Of a stretch of DNA of 42,726 nt, positions 8,279-18,645 are shown in pieces; positions within the stretch are counted from its first letter, which is position 1, and each line of letters begins with the position of its first letter. A program made the position numbers and the translations under genes. The stretch covers positions 1-42,726 of the forward strand of contig DYHX01000007.1 of assembly GCA_020723925.1 (NCBI GenBank), given 5' to 3'. Source of the DNA: Nitrospira japonica. Its GTDB lineage: Bacteria > Nitrospirota > Thermodesulfovibrionia > Thermodesulfovibrionales > DYHX01. Under the pieces are notes generated by a model. The model was not told the origin of the DNA, did not search any database, and saw only the letters and a list, made by a program, of their open reading frames with translations.

Positions 8279-9505
8279 CTATTCCTTAGATTTTCTCATC
8301 AGCCTGCCGCCCCTCGGAATGATTGCTATTCCGGATGGATCTATATGACACCGAAAACGGTCTCTGTCAGGGTCAAAGCCAATTTGCTCCCCTTCATTTA
8401 TTACATTTAACTTATCCACAATCACCCTTCTGAGACTGCATCCTTTTTTAAGAACCGTCTGGTCCATGATTATGCAATTTTCTACGCTGACATTATCTTC
8501 GATTACAACCCCGCTCCTGATAACCGAATTGCGTATCTTAGCCTTACGGATAACAGTACCTTCGGCGATTATGCTGTTTCTTATGTCTCCCCTCAATATC
8601 TTTGCAGAAGGCCCTTCATAACCTGACGGATGGATAGGCCACAATCTATTGCCAAGTTCAAACAATGGACGGTCGCCCAACATGTCCATATGGGCATCAA
8701 AATATGAGGATATAGTTCCAACATCCCTCCAGTATCCCCTCTCCTCATAATCCATGGTCCCCGGGATGGTGTTTGTTGCGAAGTCATAGGCAAAGACCTT
8801 CCTTGTATCCACGAGGTCTGGTATAACATGGGCGCCGAAATCGTGCTGTTTTCTTCTTTGTGCCTTTGCCAGTGCATCCAACAACACATCCTTGTTAAAT
8901 ATGTAATTCCCCATAGAAACATAAGCACGTGTCGGATCATCAGGCATGGGGGTCGGTTTTTTCGGTTTTTCCTGAAAACCTATTATCCGTTTTTCGCTGT
9001 CGGTCTGAATAACTCCGAAGGAAGATGCCTGCTTAACAGGGATGGGCCTTGCCGCAACAGTAACAAAGGCATCTTTCTCAATATGAAAATCTATCATCTG
9101 GCGGATGTCCATTTTGTAAATGTGGTCTGCACCAAAGACTATAACAAGTTCGGGGTTATGCTGCTGGATAAGGTTAATATTCTGGAAAACCGCATCGGCA
9201 GTGCCCTGAAACCACTCCGGCCCCATGCGCATCTGTGGAGGCACAACCGTAACAAAATGATCCCTGATAACAGGAGATAAGACCCAGTTCTGCCGCACAT
9301 GCTCTATTAGAGACTGGGATTTGTACTGCACTAAAAGATAAATAGAATAAATATGTGAATTAATAAAATTGCTCAGGACAAAATCCGCTATCCTGTACCT
9401 TCCGCCAAATGGAACCGAAGGTTTAGAACGGAATGCCGTCAACGGGAAAAGCCTTTCCCCCTTGCCTCCGGCAAGCACAAATGCAAGAACCTTTGGGTGC
9501 GCCAT
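8279..9505 (-). CDS. glgC: Glucose-1-phosphate adenylyltransferase
   Basis: FVLAGGKGERLFPLTAFRSKPSVPFGGRYRIADFVLSN; FGADHIYKMD; left-handed beta-helix C-terminus. Confidence 0.95.
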   Translation of the reverse strand: MAHPKVLAFVLAGGKGERLFPLTAFRSKPSVPFGGRYRIADFVLSNFINSHIYSIYLLVQYKSQSLIEHVRQNWVLSPVIRDHFVTVVPPQMRMGPEWFQGTADAVFQNINLIQQHNPELVIVFGADHIYKMDIRQMIDFHIEKDAFVTVAARPIPVKQASSFGVIQTDSEKRIIGFQEKPKKPTPMPDDPTRAYVSMGNYIFNKDVLLDALAKAQRRKQHDFGAHVIPDLVDTRKVFAYDFATNTIPGTMDYEERGYWRDVGTISSYFDAHMDMLGDRPLFELGNRLWPIHPSGYEGPSAKILRGDIRNSIIAEGTVIRKAKIRNSVIRSGVVIEDNVSVENCIIMDQTVLKKGCSLRRVIVDKLNVINEGEQIGFDPDRDRFRCHIDPSGIAIIPRGGRLMRKSKE

Positions 9506-9529
9506 TTAAAACCTCCTTGCTGCTAAATC

Positions 9530-10243
9530 TTAATTCTCATTTAATTTTCTCAATGTCTTTACAGCCTCATCCCTTATATGTGGATCTGCATCATTATCCA
9601 AAACTCGTTTCACAAAAGGGATTGCTGACTCATCCCCGGTTTTTCCAAGCGCCTTTATTGCACTCATCCTGATTGCAAAGCTCTTATCGTTTAATGCAGA
9701 AATCAAATACGGTACAGCCTTTCTGTCGCCTATGTTGCCGAGAGACTGCATTGCCGCCTCTCGCACATACAATGTCTTATCTGTTAATGCATCTATCAAT
9801 ACATCCACCACCTTTGAATAGTTTTTGAAATTACCGAGGGCAAGGGCGGCATTCCATTTTAATGCAGGGCAGTCATAGGTAAAGAACGGGTCATCCAATA
9901 CTTTTATTAATAAATCTACTGCCCTGGGATTTTTAATTTCAGCCAACAGCTTTACTACTCTAACCTGAATCTTCCAATCCTCACCTTGATTTTCAATAAC
10001 ACTCATAAGCGCCCTGACCGATTCATCATCCCTGATTCTGCCCAATTCTTCAATTGCCAAAATACGAACTCTCAGGTCATTATGCTGGAGTTTCAGAATC
10101 AATTTATCGATATCGTCTGCATAGACGTTTCCTTTTGTGATTAAAAACATACCGCATAAGGAAACCACAAATGCAACGACAACCATTGCTGACTTGAGCG
10201 AAACCGATATTCTTTGATAGCGTCGTGAGCGAAAATTAGTCAT
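9530..10243 (-). CDS. HEAT-repeat protein with N-terminal signal/TM segment
   Basis: Repeated LLAEIKNPRAVDLLIKVLDD / AMQSLGNIGDRKAVPYLISALND units. Confidence 0.85.
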   Translation of the reverse strand: MTNFRSRRYQRISVSLKSAMVVVAFVVSLCGMFLITKGNVYADDIDKLILKLQHNDLRVRILAIEELGRIRDDESVRALMSVIENQGEDWKIQVRVVKLLAEIKNPRAVDLLIKVLDDPFFTYDCPALKWNAALALGNFKNYSKVVDVLIDALTDKTLYVREAAMQSLGNIGDRKAVPYLISALNDKSFAIRMSAIKALGKTGDESAIPFVKRVLDNDADPHIRDEAVKTLRKLNEN

Positions 10244-10274
10244 GCTTGTTGCTTGTATCTCGATTTTGTTTTTA

Positions 10275-10961
10275 TTACTGCGAAAACCTTTTCAGCGCTA
10301 AGAGTGCTTCGTCCTTTATAAGCGGATCCTTGTCATTTTCTGCAATATTCCTCAAATAGGGGAATGCCTGCGAGTCTCCGATCTCTTCAAGGGACTTTAT
10401 TGCACCGAACTTAATTGCAAAACTCCTATCATCCAATACAGATATCAAAAAAGGCACAGCCTTTGAACTGCCAACCCTTCCCATGGTTTTTATGATAGCC
10501 TCCCTGACCACAGGATTGTCCTCAAACCTTGATGCATCGAGGAGTATATCGACTGCCTTCGGATCTTTTATGAAATTACCGAGGGCGGTGACAGTGCTCC
10601 ACTTTATTGCAGGGCAGTCATGATTAAGAAACGGGTCGCTTAGTATGTTCTCCAGAAAACCGAGCGCCTTCTGCTTTCTGCTCTCACCGAGCAGCTGGAT
10701 TGCCCTGATCCTGTATCTCCAGTTCAGCATTTTGTTTTCGACAAGGCTGATGAGCGCATCCGTAAGCCTGTCGTTCTTTATGCCCTCTGCACCGCCGTAT
10801 AGCGGTAAACGATTCTGCCAGTCATTTGTCTGAATGTCTGATATTAATTTATCAACATCCAGTTCGTCGGCAAACGACTCACCGACAGACACAACAAACA
10901 GAGAAACAAGAAACAAGAAAACAGTTATGTGAAAATTTTTTCTATAATCGGTTGAAAACAT
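10275..10961 (-). CDS. HEAT-repeat protein, tandem paralogue of 9530-10243
   Basis: Signal peptide plus HEAT units; ALGNFIKDPKAVDILLDA, VGSSKAVPFLISVLDDRSFAIKFGAIKSLEEIGD. Confidence 0.85.
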   Translation of the reverse strand: MFSTDYRKNFHITVFLFLVSLFVVSVGESFADELDVDKLISDIQTNDWQNRLPLYGGAEGIKNDRLTDALISLVENKMLNWRYRIRAIQLLGESRKQKALGFLENILSDPFLNHDCPAIKWSTVTALGNFIKDPKAVDILLDASRFEDNPVVREAIIKTMGRVGSSKAVPFLISVLDDRSFAIKFGAIKSLEEIGDSQAFPYLRNIAENDKDPLIKDEALLALKRFSQ

Positions 10962-11023
10962 CCCTTCCCTCCTTATTTAAAACTTTTTTATTTTAATACT
11001 CCGTTCATAATAATATCCACTGC

Positions 11024-12181
11024 TTAAAGTACGACTATCGAAATGGCAGCTCCTATGAGTACCACATAAAGAACATCAACCCTTTTAGCCAGTGCAATTA
11101 ATGCACCCAGTCCGAACAATAGCCTGACAATATCCCAGGGCACAGCCAATGCAAATTTTAAAGTCACATAAAATAGGAGTCCGACAAAGGATGCAAGTAT
11201 TCCCTTTGTTGCCCTTAAAAAATACGCGGATGTCTTTAGTCTGTCAAAGAAAGGTGTGGCAACAATCAGTATTAAGAAGGAAGGTGTAAATATTGCTATG
11301 GTTGCCACTATAGAACCCAACAGGCCATATAACAAATACCCAACGAAGGTAGCAGTGATGACAATAGGACCGGGGGTGATCTGCCCTAATGCAATCCCAT
11401 CCATGAATGTCTTATGGTCCATCCACCCCTTCACATTCACGAACTCATGAAGCATCAATGGCACAGATGCAAAACCGCCTCCGAATGCAAAAAGGTCTAT
11501 CCTGAGCATCATGGCTGCCAATCTAAAGAGCTTTATATCTGCAACATAAAGCACCGAAAGTCCTGCCAGCAGGATTAAAAATAGCAGCGCAATTTGCTTG
11601 AACATCCATCGGTTCCTTTTCTTGCCATGAGCTGAAGAGATTGTGAAGCTGACACCTCTGAAAAAGACGATGCCTGTCATGGCAGCACCTATAATAACTA
11701 TAAAGGGGCTTATGCCCGACCAGAAAAGGAAAGCTGCCACGGCAGATATAAAAATCTCTTTGTAACTCCTCAATATCCCCTTGCCAAAAGAATGCAATGC
11801 GTTTGCGATGAGGGCAACAACAATAACCTGAAGACCATTGAACAACGAAATGATCAGTGAGATGTTATGGGATCTCTCGTATAACGCTGACAGTATCAGC
11901 ATCAGAATAAATGCAGGCAGTCCAAATCCAATATACGATAATAATGCACCTGTTATCCCTTTCGTTCTCAATCCGACATAAGCCGCCATCTGTATGGCGG
12001 TTGCACCGGGTATGGATTGACAGAGGGCGATACCTTCCTTAAATGTCTCTTCATCCACCCATTTATTGCGTTTTACAGAAAGCTCCTTTATATACTGGAC
12101 CATCGCAGGCCCGCCGAAGGCTGTAATGCCGAGCCTGAGAAAGGAGAGGAACAACTGAATGATTGTAGGCCTTTTATCCAT
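11024..12181 (-). CDS. chrA: Chromate transporter family protein (two-domain ChrA)
   Basis: FLRLGITAFGGPAMVQYIKE..PGATAIQMAAYVG and second half RIDLFAFGGGFASVPLMLHE..TPGPIVITATFVGY; start set to MDKRPT (12181), overlapping the TSUP stop codon. Confidence 0.88.
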   Translation of the reverse strand: MDKRPTIIQLFLSFLRLGITAFGGPAMVQYIKELSVKRNKWVDEETFKEGIALCQSIPGATAIQMAAYVGLRTKGITGALLSYIGFGLPAFILMLILSALYERSHNISLIISLFNGLQVIVVALIANALHSFGKGILRSYKEIFISAVAAFLFWSGISPFIVIIGAAMTGIVFFRGVSFTISSAHGKKRNRWMFKQIALLFLILLAGLSVLYVADIKLFRLAAMMLRIDLFAFGGGFASVPLMLHEFVNVKGWMDHKTFMDGIALGQITPGPIVITATFVGYLLYGLLGSIVATIAIFTPSFLILIVATPFFDRLKTSAYFLRATKGILASFVGLLFYVTLKFALAVPWDIVRLLFGLGALIALAKRVDVLYVVLIGAAISIVVL

Positions 12182-13110
12182 TAGAAATACTGAACAATAT
12201 ATCTTATTGCAAGAAAGACTATAACAATGCCAAGCATCAGCTTTATAAACCTTTGCGGCACAAACTTCTGAAACCTCGCACCTAAATACATCCCTACAAA
12301 ACCACCTATTCCGAACAGTATTCCCAGAGACCAATCCGGCATTGCAGAAACTCCATTCACTGCAGGGATGATGCTGAAAAACAATGCGCCTGCAATGGTA
12401 TAGACAGGCAGATGGAAAACAGCCACACAGAATGGCGCAATTATCGAGCCGCCGCCGATCCCGTAAGCGCCGCCTATAACGCCCACAACAAGCGCAAGCA
12501 TAAACATGCCAATAGTATTGAAAGAAAACCTTTCTCCCCAGAATTCGTATTCTACCTCTCTCAATGATACGGATACTGTCTTTACCACTGCATCTTTAGG
12601 CAGACCTGATGCTATTTTTGCGCTCTGCAATCTCTTCGCCTCATCTATCCTTGCCTTGAACTTCTCTTCCAGAGTCTTTGCAGCAGAGGACTTCTTCGAC
12701 TTTACTATGATTTCCTTTAAAAGCCTGATGCCTATGTAAAACAGCACGCAGCCGACAAAGAATTTAAAGGCCTTCGGGTCGGGTAGATAAAATACCCTCA
12801 CATAGTATCCAAGAAAAACACCGGGCAATGTACCCGCAACCACTACCCATGTCAAAGGCCATGCCATGCGTCCTTCTTTAATATAACGGTAAACTCCGCT
12901 CGGAATTGCAACAACATTAAAGACATGATTTGTCCCGCTCACGGACGGAGCAGTATAATTGAGAACGCTCATCTGATAAGGAAGAAGGAGAAATGCACCT
13001 GAAATTCCCCCCATTGATGTAAAAAAAGAGATAAACATCGCAACCAATGGTGGGAGAATGATATTGGTCTTAACGCCGGAAATGGGAAAGAGGATGTTTA
13101 GAAAATCCAT
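12181..13110 (-). CDS. TauE/SafE (TSUP) family permease
   Basis: MGGISGAFLLLPYQMSVL, GGAYGIGGGSIIAPFCVAVFHLP; multi-TM. Confidence 0.88.
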   Translation of the reverse strand: MDFLNILFPISGVKTNIILPPLVAMFISFFTSMGGISGAFLLLPYQMSVLNYTAPSVSGTNHVFNVVAIPSGVYRYIKEGRMAWPLTWVVVAGTLPGVFLGYYVRVFYLPDPKAFKFFVGCVLFYIGIRLLKEIIVKSKKSSAAKTLEEKFKARIDEAKRLQSAKIASGLPKDAVVKTVSVSLREVEYEFWGERFSFNTIGMFMLALVVGVIGGAYGIGGGSIIAPFCVAVFHLPVYTIAGALFFSIIPAVNGVSAMPDWSLGILFGIGGFVGMYLGARFQKFVPQRFIKLMLGIVIVFLAIRYIVQYF

Positions 13111-13171
13111 AAGGCTTCCACCTCATCAATTATTAGTCCTAATTATAGCAAAAATTATTTATACTAACCTT

Positions 13172-14620
13172 ATGTCCAGACTGAGCATATTCCACCGGCT
13201 GATTATAGGCTATTTGGCCGCGTTCGTCCCCATTATTGCGGTAAGTATATATTCCATCTTCCAGTTGCAGCAATTCACCAGCATTACCAGCTCAATCATA
13301 AACATCGATAACCGCACCATAGACTATGAGAAGAAACTTACCGATTCCCTGCTTTCACAGATACGATACGAGAGAAAATATATCCTTATAAAAGATGATT
13401 CGCTTTATGACCGATTTCTTCTGTCAAAAATTGACTTCGCCAAATATCTTGATGAGGCCGTGTCGCTTTCGGGTAATCCTCAAAAAATGGGCTTATTAAA
13501 AACAATAAAAGAGCATCATAACCGCTATCAATCCATCTTTGACAAAGAGGTGGAACACCTGAGGGCAAACAGGCATTATCCGCAAGCGCAATATAAGCAG
13601 GAAAAGGAAAAGACCGTAGAAGAAATAATGGAAGGACTGAAGAGACTTAGGGCACAAAGCCGGCAGGACACCTATGATAGGATAAAAAATCTGAGAGATT
13701 CGGGTATCAGCTCCAGAAGGCTGGCTGCTGCAATGGCTGTAATAGCCGTTTTATGGGGAATCGGCACGGCATTCTTTATCACAAAAAGCATTGCAGAGCC
13801 GCTCTCTATGGTAATAAACAAGACAAGAGAGGCATCCGGAGGAGTCTTAAAAGGAGACCTGAATGTAGCATCTCCTCCGGAGATTGTTGAATTGGCACGC
13901 TCATTTAATTACATGTGCGATAAACTCGGTGAACTGGATAAGATAAAGTCAGACTTTTTCTCATCCATGTCTCATGAACTGCGCACTCCGCTAACTTCAA
14001 TAAAAGAAGGGACTAATCTGCTGCTTGAAGGGATAGGCGGAGAAACAACCGAAAAACAGAAAAGGCTTTTGACAATAATCGCAGAAGAGAGCAACCGGCT
14101 TATTGAGCTTGTGAATTCCCTGCTCGACCTTTCAAGGATGGAGGCAGGGATGATGCCTTTTAACATTATTGACACAGGCATCGATCAATTGATAAATAAA
14201 GCTGTTATGGAGATGGAGCCTTTATCGATGGCTAAGGACATCAGCCTTAGATTGGAAATAGCTTCTAATTTGCCTGCTGTTAAAATAGACGGAGAGAGGA
14301 TTCTTCAGGTGCTTAGAAACCTCATAGGAAATGCGATAAAGTTTACCCCCAATGGAGGAGGAGTCATCGTGTCTTCAGGGCTTGTGAATGGAAATATAGA
14401 GGTCAGGGTATCTGATACAGGGCCCGGCATACCTGAGGAGAGCCTAACAACAATATTTGATAAGTTTCAGCAGGCATCAATTTCTGATTCTTCTAAGATT
14501 AAAGGAACCGGCTTAGGATTGGCTATTGTCAAACACATAATCACAGCTCATGGAGGAAGGGTTTGGGCAGAGAGCGAATTGGGAAGAGGAAGCTCATTTG
14601 TCTTTTCATTGCCTACCTGA
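13172..14620 (+). CDS. Membrane sensor histidine kinase (HAMP-HisKA-HATPase)
   Basis: MSSMSHELRTPLTSIKEG H-box, LIGNAIKFTPNGG, DTGPGIPEESLTTIFDKFQQ, GTGLGLAIVKHI. Confidence 0.93.
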   Translation: MSRLSIFHRLIIGYLAAFVPIIAVSIYSIFQLQQFTSITSSIINIDNRTIDYEKKLTDSLLSQIRYERKYILIKDDSLYDRFLLSKIDFAKYLDEAVSLSGNPQKMGLLKTIKEHHNRYQSIFDKEVEHLRANRHYPQAQYKQEKEKTVEEIMEGLKRLRAQSRQDTYDRIKNLRDSGISSRRLAAAMAVIAVLWGIGTAFFITKSIAEPLSMVINKTREASGGVLKGDLNVASPPEIVELARSFNYMCDKLGELDKIKSDFFSSMSHELRTPLTSIKEGTNLLLEGIGGETTEKQKRLLTIIAEESNRLIELVNSLLDLSRMEAGMMPFNIIDTGIDQLINKAVMEMEPLSMAKDISLRLEIASNLPAVKIDGERILQVLRNLIGNAIKFTPNGGGVIVSSGLVNGNIEVRVSDTGPGIPEESLTTIFDKFQQASISDSSKIKGTGLGLAIVKHIITAHGGRVWAESELGRGSSFVFSLPT

Positions 14621-15009
14621 TAGCCTTTACCCTTGTTGGCTGCAGTGCGCTGAAAGAAAGGGTAAAGGAGAAAGAGGCATCCGGGCATCTGCTGCATGCA
14701 AAGGAGTTGCTTACACAAGGGGACTACGAAGGGTCGTTAAAGGAAACCCAGAAGGCCTTAAACATTTCAGGTAAAAATCCGCCCGGAGATGAGGCGCTCT
14801 TCAATATGGGGCTTATATATGCGCATCCAAAAAATCACAAGAAGGATTTTAAAAAGTCCCTTTTATTCTTCAGAAGGCTCATCAAAGATTATCCCCGGAG
14901 CCCTCTAACCGAGCAGGCTAAGATATGGATAGGAGTGCTCCATATGATAGAAAAGTCAAAGCAGGTTGATGTAGAAATCGAAGAGATGGAAAAGGAGATG
15001 TCCCGATGA
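14563..15009 (+). CDS. Small lipoprotein with tetratricopeptide-like helical repeats
   Basis: Lipobox LVGCSALKE; overlaps histidine kinase 3' end; [25 protein letters not shown]. Confidence 0.7.
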   Translation: MGRERIGKRKLICLFIAYLIAFTLVGCSALKERVKEKEASGHLLHAKELLTQGDYEGSLKETQKALNISGKNPPGDEALFNMGLIYAHPKNHKKDFKKSLLFFRRLIKDYPRSPLTEQAKIWIGVLHMIEKSKQVDVEIEEMEKEMSR

Positions 15010-16097
15010 TTACACCTCCGAGAATATTAGTGGTAGATGATGACAGGAATCTCAGGCTCCTTGCATCAATCCTGAGCAGTCAGGGATATGCGGTAGAGAC
15101 AGCAGTCAATGGCATCGAGGCGATTAATAAGACAAAGAGCACGCGACCTGACATAATACTCCTTGATGTAATGATGCCAGAGATGGACGGTTATGAGGTG
15201 TGTGATAGATTGAAGTCTGACCTGTCAACCCGACCAATCCCTGTTGTGATGGTCACAGCATCGACCGATAGGGATTCAAGGCTCAAGGGACTTGAGGCTG
15301 GGGCGAATGACTTTTTGACAAAACCTGTAGACAGGGCAGAGCTTACCCTCAGGGTGCGCAATTTACTTAAGGTCAAGGAATATGAAGACTTTCTTAATGA
15401 CCATAATAGGATACTTGAAGAACAGGTTCAGGAGAGGACAAGGCAGCTCAAAGAGGCATTCCAGAATCTTGACATTGCCCACAAAAAGATAAAGGAAGGA
15501 TATCTTGACACGATATACAGGCTGACCCTTGCTGCAGAATACAAGGATGAAGATACAGCGACTCATATCAGAAGAATAAGTTACTATTCACAGACCCTTG
15601 CAAAAGTGCTTGGTCTGGGTTCTGATCTTGTAGAGACTATATTCTATGCGAGTCCAATGCATGATGTGGGCAAGATTGGCGTGCCTGACAGCATACTGCT
15701 TAAGCCGGGCAAACTCACACCAGAGGAGTTTGAGATAATGAAGTCGCACCCAACCATTGGCGCCAAGATACTGCGAGGCTCAGAATCAGCTTTTCTAAAA
15801 ATGGCAGAAAACATTGCCCTTACCCATCACGAAAGATGGGATGGAACTGGCTATCCGGGGGGTCTCAGGGGGGATGAGATTCCGATAGAGGGGAGGATTG
15901 TGATGATTGTTGACCAGTATGATGCCCTCAGAGCAAAGAGGCCGTACAAGCCAGGGCTATCCCATGATCGGGCATATGAGATAATTACCAAAGGTGACGG
16001 CAGGACCATGCCAGAGCACTTTGACCCGAAAATATTAGAGGCATTTAAGGAGGCTGCACCTGACTTTAAGAGAATCTTCGAGACATATCAGGGTTGA
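15006..16097 (+). CDS. Response regulator with HD-GYP domain (c-di-GMP phosphodiesterase type)
   Basis: Receiver [75 protein letters not shown]. Confidence 0.95.
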   Translation: MITPPRILVVDDDRNLRLLASILSSQGYAVETAVNGIEAINKTKSTRPDIILLDVMMPEMDGYEVCDRLKSDLSTRPIPVVMVTASTDRDSRLKGLEAGANDFLTKPVDRAELTLRVRNLLKVKEYEDFLNDHNRILEEQVQERTRQLKEAFQNLDIAHKKIKEGYLDTIYRLTLAAEYKDEDTATHIRRISYYSQTLAKVLGLGSDLVETIFYASPMHDVGKIGVPDSILLKPGKLTPEEFEIMKSHPTIGAKILRGSESAFLKMAENIALTHHERWDGTGYPGGLRGDEIPIEGRIVMIVDQYDALRAKRPYKPGLSHDRAYEIITKGDGRTMPEHFDPKILEAFKEAAPDFKRIFETYQG

Positions 16098-16098
16098 G

Positions 16099-17211
16099 GT
16101 GGGAGATAGAAAAAGTGGGACCATAGGTGTTATCTTATTGAACCTCGGCGGTCCTGATTCCATCGGATCGGTTAAACCATTTTTATATAATCTCTTTTCG
16201 GATAGGGATATAATAAAGCTTGGTCCTGCATTCATGCAGAAGCCATTTGCCTGGCTTATATCAAGAATGAGGGCGAAGAAGACAGAGAAGTCTTACAGTC
16301 TCATAGGAGGCAAATCTCCGATACTTGATATTACAATGGCTCAGGCAAAAGCACTTGAGGATGCTCTCAACTGTTCACTGTTCACTGTTCACTGTTCACT
16401 GTTATTCAAGGTCTATGTGGGTATGCGATACTGGCACCCTTTTATAGAAGAGACCGTAGAACAGATGCACAAAGATGATATAAAAAAAATCATTGCCCTG
16501 AGCCTTTACCCCCATTACTCTATTGCCACGACAGGGTCTTCGGTTAAAAAATTCAAAGAGGCAGTAATAAAAAGTTACATGGGTCGAGGGTCAAGGGTCA
16601 AGGAACAGCTTACGATAAGCAGTGGAGAGAAAATGCTCACTATTCGCTGTTCACTTTTCACTGTTCACTGTATAACCTCATGGTTCAATCATCCCATGTA
16701 TATAGATGCCCTTGTTGATGTCATAAAAAAAGGTCTGGAATCTTTCCCCCCCTCCCTAACCCTCCCCACTCAGAGGGGGAGGGAAGGGTGGGGGGATGTC
16801 CATGTGCTCTTCAGTGCCCATGGCCTCCCAATGCGGTTTATAGAGGAAGGCGACCCCTATGTGCATCAGATACAGGGCACTATAGATGAGATAACGAAGA
16901 GGATAAGTATAATGTGGGACATTTCTTATCAGAGTAAGAGTGGGCCAGTAAAATGGCTTGAACCATCGACAGATGATAAGATCAAAGAGCTTGCTAAAAA
17001 GGGTGTCAAAAACCTTCTAATAGTGCCCATAAGTTTTGTTTCAGACCATATTGAAACCCTATATGAGATCGATATACTCTATAAGGGGATGGCCGAGGGA
17101 TTGGGTCTTAATTTAAGACGGACGGAATCCCTGAATACACATCCAACCTTTATCAGGGCTCTTGAGGATATGGTTATAAAGAATGTAAAGGATCGTGGAT
17201 GGGTAGATTAA
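16099..17211 (+). CDS. hemH: Ferrochelatase with several in-frame repeat insertions
   Basis: GVILLNLGGPDSIGSVKPFLYNLFSD, SLYPHYSIATTGSS, LFSAHGLPMRF, VPISFVSDHIETLYEID. Confidence 0.93.
   Translation: MGDRKSGTIGVILLNLGGPDSIGSVKPFLYNLFSDRDIIKLGPAFMQKPFAWLISRMRAKKTEKSYSLIGGKSPILDITMAQAKALEDALNCSLFTVHCSLLFKVYVGMRYWHPFIEETVEQMHKDDIKKIIALSLYPHYSIATTGSSVKKFKEAVIKSYMGRGSRVKEQLTISSGEKMLTIRCSLFTVHCITSWFNHPMYIDALVDVIKKGLESFPPSLTLPTQRGREGWGDVHVLFSAHGLPMRFIEEGDPYVHQIQGTIDEITKRISIMWDISYQSKSGPVKWLEPSTDDKIKELAKKGVKNLLIVPISFVSDHIETLYEIDILYKGMAEGLGLNLRRTESLNTHPTFIRALEDMVIKNVKDRGWVD
16370..16404. repeat. Heptad tandem repeat (actgttc)x5 within hemH
   Basis: actgttc actgttc actgttc actgttc actgtta. Confidence 0.95.
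16581..16601. repeat. Heptad tandem repeat (gggtcaa)x3 within hemH
   Basis: gggtcga gggtcaa gggtcaa. Confidence 0.85.
16639..16673. repeat. Degenerate heptad repeat, same consensus as 16370-16404, within hemH
   Basis: actattc gctgttc acttttc actgttc actgtat. Confidence 0.85.
16746..16796. repeat. C/G-rich palindromic repeat within hemH
   Basis: ccccccctccctaaccctccccactcagagggggagggaagggtgggggga; encodes PPSLTLPTQRGREGWG in frame. Confidence 0.85.
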
Positions 17212-18572
17212 TAATTGTTGGCGGAGGTATCTCAGGGCTTTCCATTGCTTATGCGATCCTTGAGAGAGAACCCTCAACAGAACTCCTCGTGTTTGAGGCT
17301 GAGAAAAGAGCAGGGGGCAAGATATGGACCGAGAGGGCGAATGGTTTCCTCTGCGAGGGTGGTGTTAACGGCTTCCTTGACAATAAACCAAAAACCATTG
17401 AGCTTGCATCGAAACTCAGGATAGAACCTCTCAGGAGCAATGATGCAGCGAGGAGGAGATTCGTATACTCTGAAGGAAAACTGCATCTCCTGCCAGAATC
17501 TCCCAGCGCCTTTTTCATATCAAATCTCCTCAGTTTTCCTGGAAAGCTGAGGATTCTCTATGAGATATTTGCCCCTAAAGGTGAGAAGGAGGACGAGAGC
17601 CTTGCTGACTTTGCAAGGAGAAGGCTTGGCAAAGAGGCATACGAAAAACTCATTGACCCTATGGCATCTGGCATATATGCTGGAGACCCTGAAACATTGA
17701 GCCTGAAGAGCTGTTTCCCGAGGATACACGAGCTCGAAAAGAATTATGGAAGTCTAATAAGGGCATTAGTGAAACTCCAGATTCAGGCGAAGAAGTCAGG
17801 TAATATGATGCCAGGTCCGGGCCCTGGTGGCGTTCTTACATCTTTTTATGATGGGATGGAGACAATGATTGATTCACTGAAGAATTTTCTTGGTGACAGA
17901 ATCAGGCTTGACAGCAGGGTAACTGGGATAGGGAAGAAGGGTGGAACCTATGCTGTTCACCTCTCTGATGGTTCAAAAGTCGAGGCTGAGAACGTTGTCA
18001 TAGCATCGCCTGCATATGCTGCCGCTGAAATGCTCAGTGATTTCGATAGGTCGCTTTCTTCGACACTTTCCGAGATACCCTATCCATCTTTGTCTGTTGT
18101 CTGTCTTGGATACAGGAAAGACAAGGTTAATAATTCCCTTGAAGGATTTGGCTTTCTTGTACCTAACAGGGAAAGGAGAAGGCTTCTCGGCACCCTGTGG
18201 GATTCGAGTATTTTCCCGAATAGGGCTCCAGAGGGATATGTGCTCATCAGGAGTATGCTTGGTGGTGCAAGGGCATCAGAGCTTGCAATGAGGGAGGACG
18301 ATAGGCTCATAGATATTGTGATAGCAGAGCTCAGGGACGTGATGGGGATAGGCGCAGAGCCTGATTTTTATAGGGTCTACAGACATGAAAGGGCGATTCC
18401 TCAGTATATAGTAGGGCATCAGAGCAAGCTGAAGAAGATAGATGAGACCCTGATGAAGTATAGGGGACTTTATATTACTGGTAACGCATACAGGGGTATT
18501 GGTGTAAACGACTGCATAGAAAACTCGTATAAGCTGGCGGAAAGGATTGTTGAGGAGGGTTGCTGTCGTTGA
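17199..18572 (+). CDS. hemG: Protoporphyrinogen oxidase (FAD-dependent)
   Basis: GGGISGLSIAYAI Rossmann motif, EGGVNGFLDNKPKTIELA, C-terminal GLYITGNAYRGIGVNDCIENSYKLAERI. Confidence 0.92.
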   Translation: MGRLIIVGGGISGLSIAYAILEREPSTELLVFEAEKRAGGKIWTERANGFLCEGGVNGFLDNKPKTIELASKLRIEPLRSNDAARRRFVYSEGKLHLLPESPSAFFISNLLSFPGKLRILYEIFAPKGEKEDESLADFARRRLGKEAYEKLIDPMASGIYAGDPETLSLKSCFPRIHELEKNYGSLIRALVKLQIQAKKSGNMMPGPGPGGVLTSFYDGMETMIDSLKNFLGDRIRLDSRVTGIGKKGGTYAVHLSDGSKVEAENVVIASPAYAAAEMLSDFDRSLSSTLSEIPYPSLSVVCLGYRKDKVNNSLEGFGFLVPNRERRRLLGTLWDSSIFPNRAPEGYVLIRSMLGGARASELAMREDDRLIDIVIAELRDVMGIGAEPDFYRVYRHERAIPQYIVGHQSKLKKIDETLMKYRGLYITGNAYRGIGVNDCIENSYKLAERIVEEGCCR

Positions 18573-18645
18573 GATATAGGGAGGGAACAGGTATTGTTTT
18601 TTGCATGGAAATATGATAGTTTTTTAAAAAACAAAGGAGGAGGCC

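Noticed and set aside
12182-12334. N-terminal extension of the ChrA ORF
   Set aside because: Antisense-free overlap into the TSUP coding region with non-family, Cys-rich sequence; ATG at 12181 gives standard TAATG coupling
16370-16404. Regular repeats that might be read as a small CRISPR array
   Set aside because: Units are 7 bp with no spacers; no cas genes in the window
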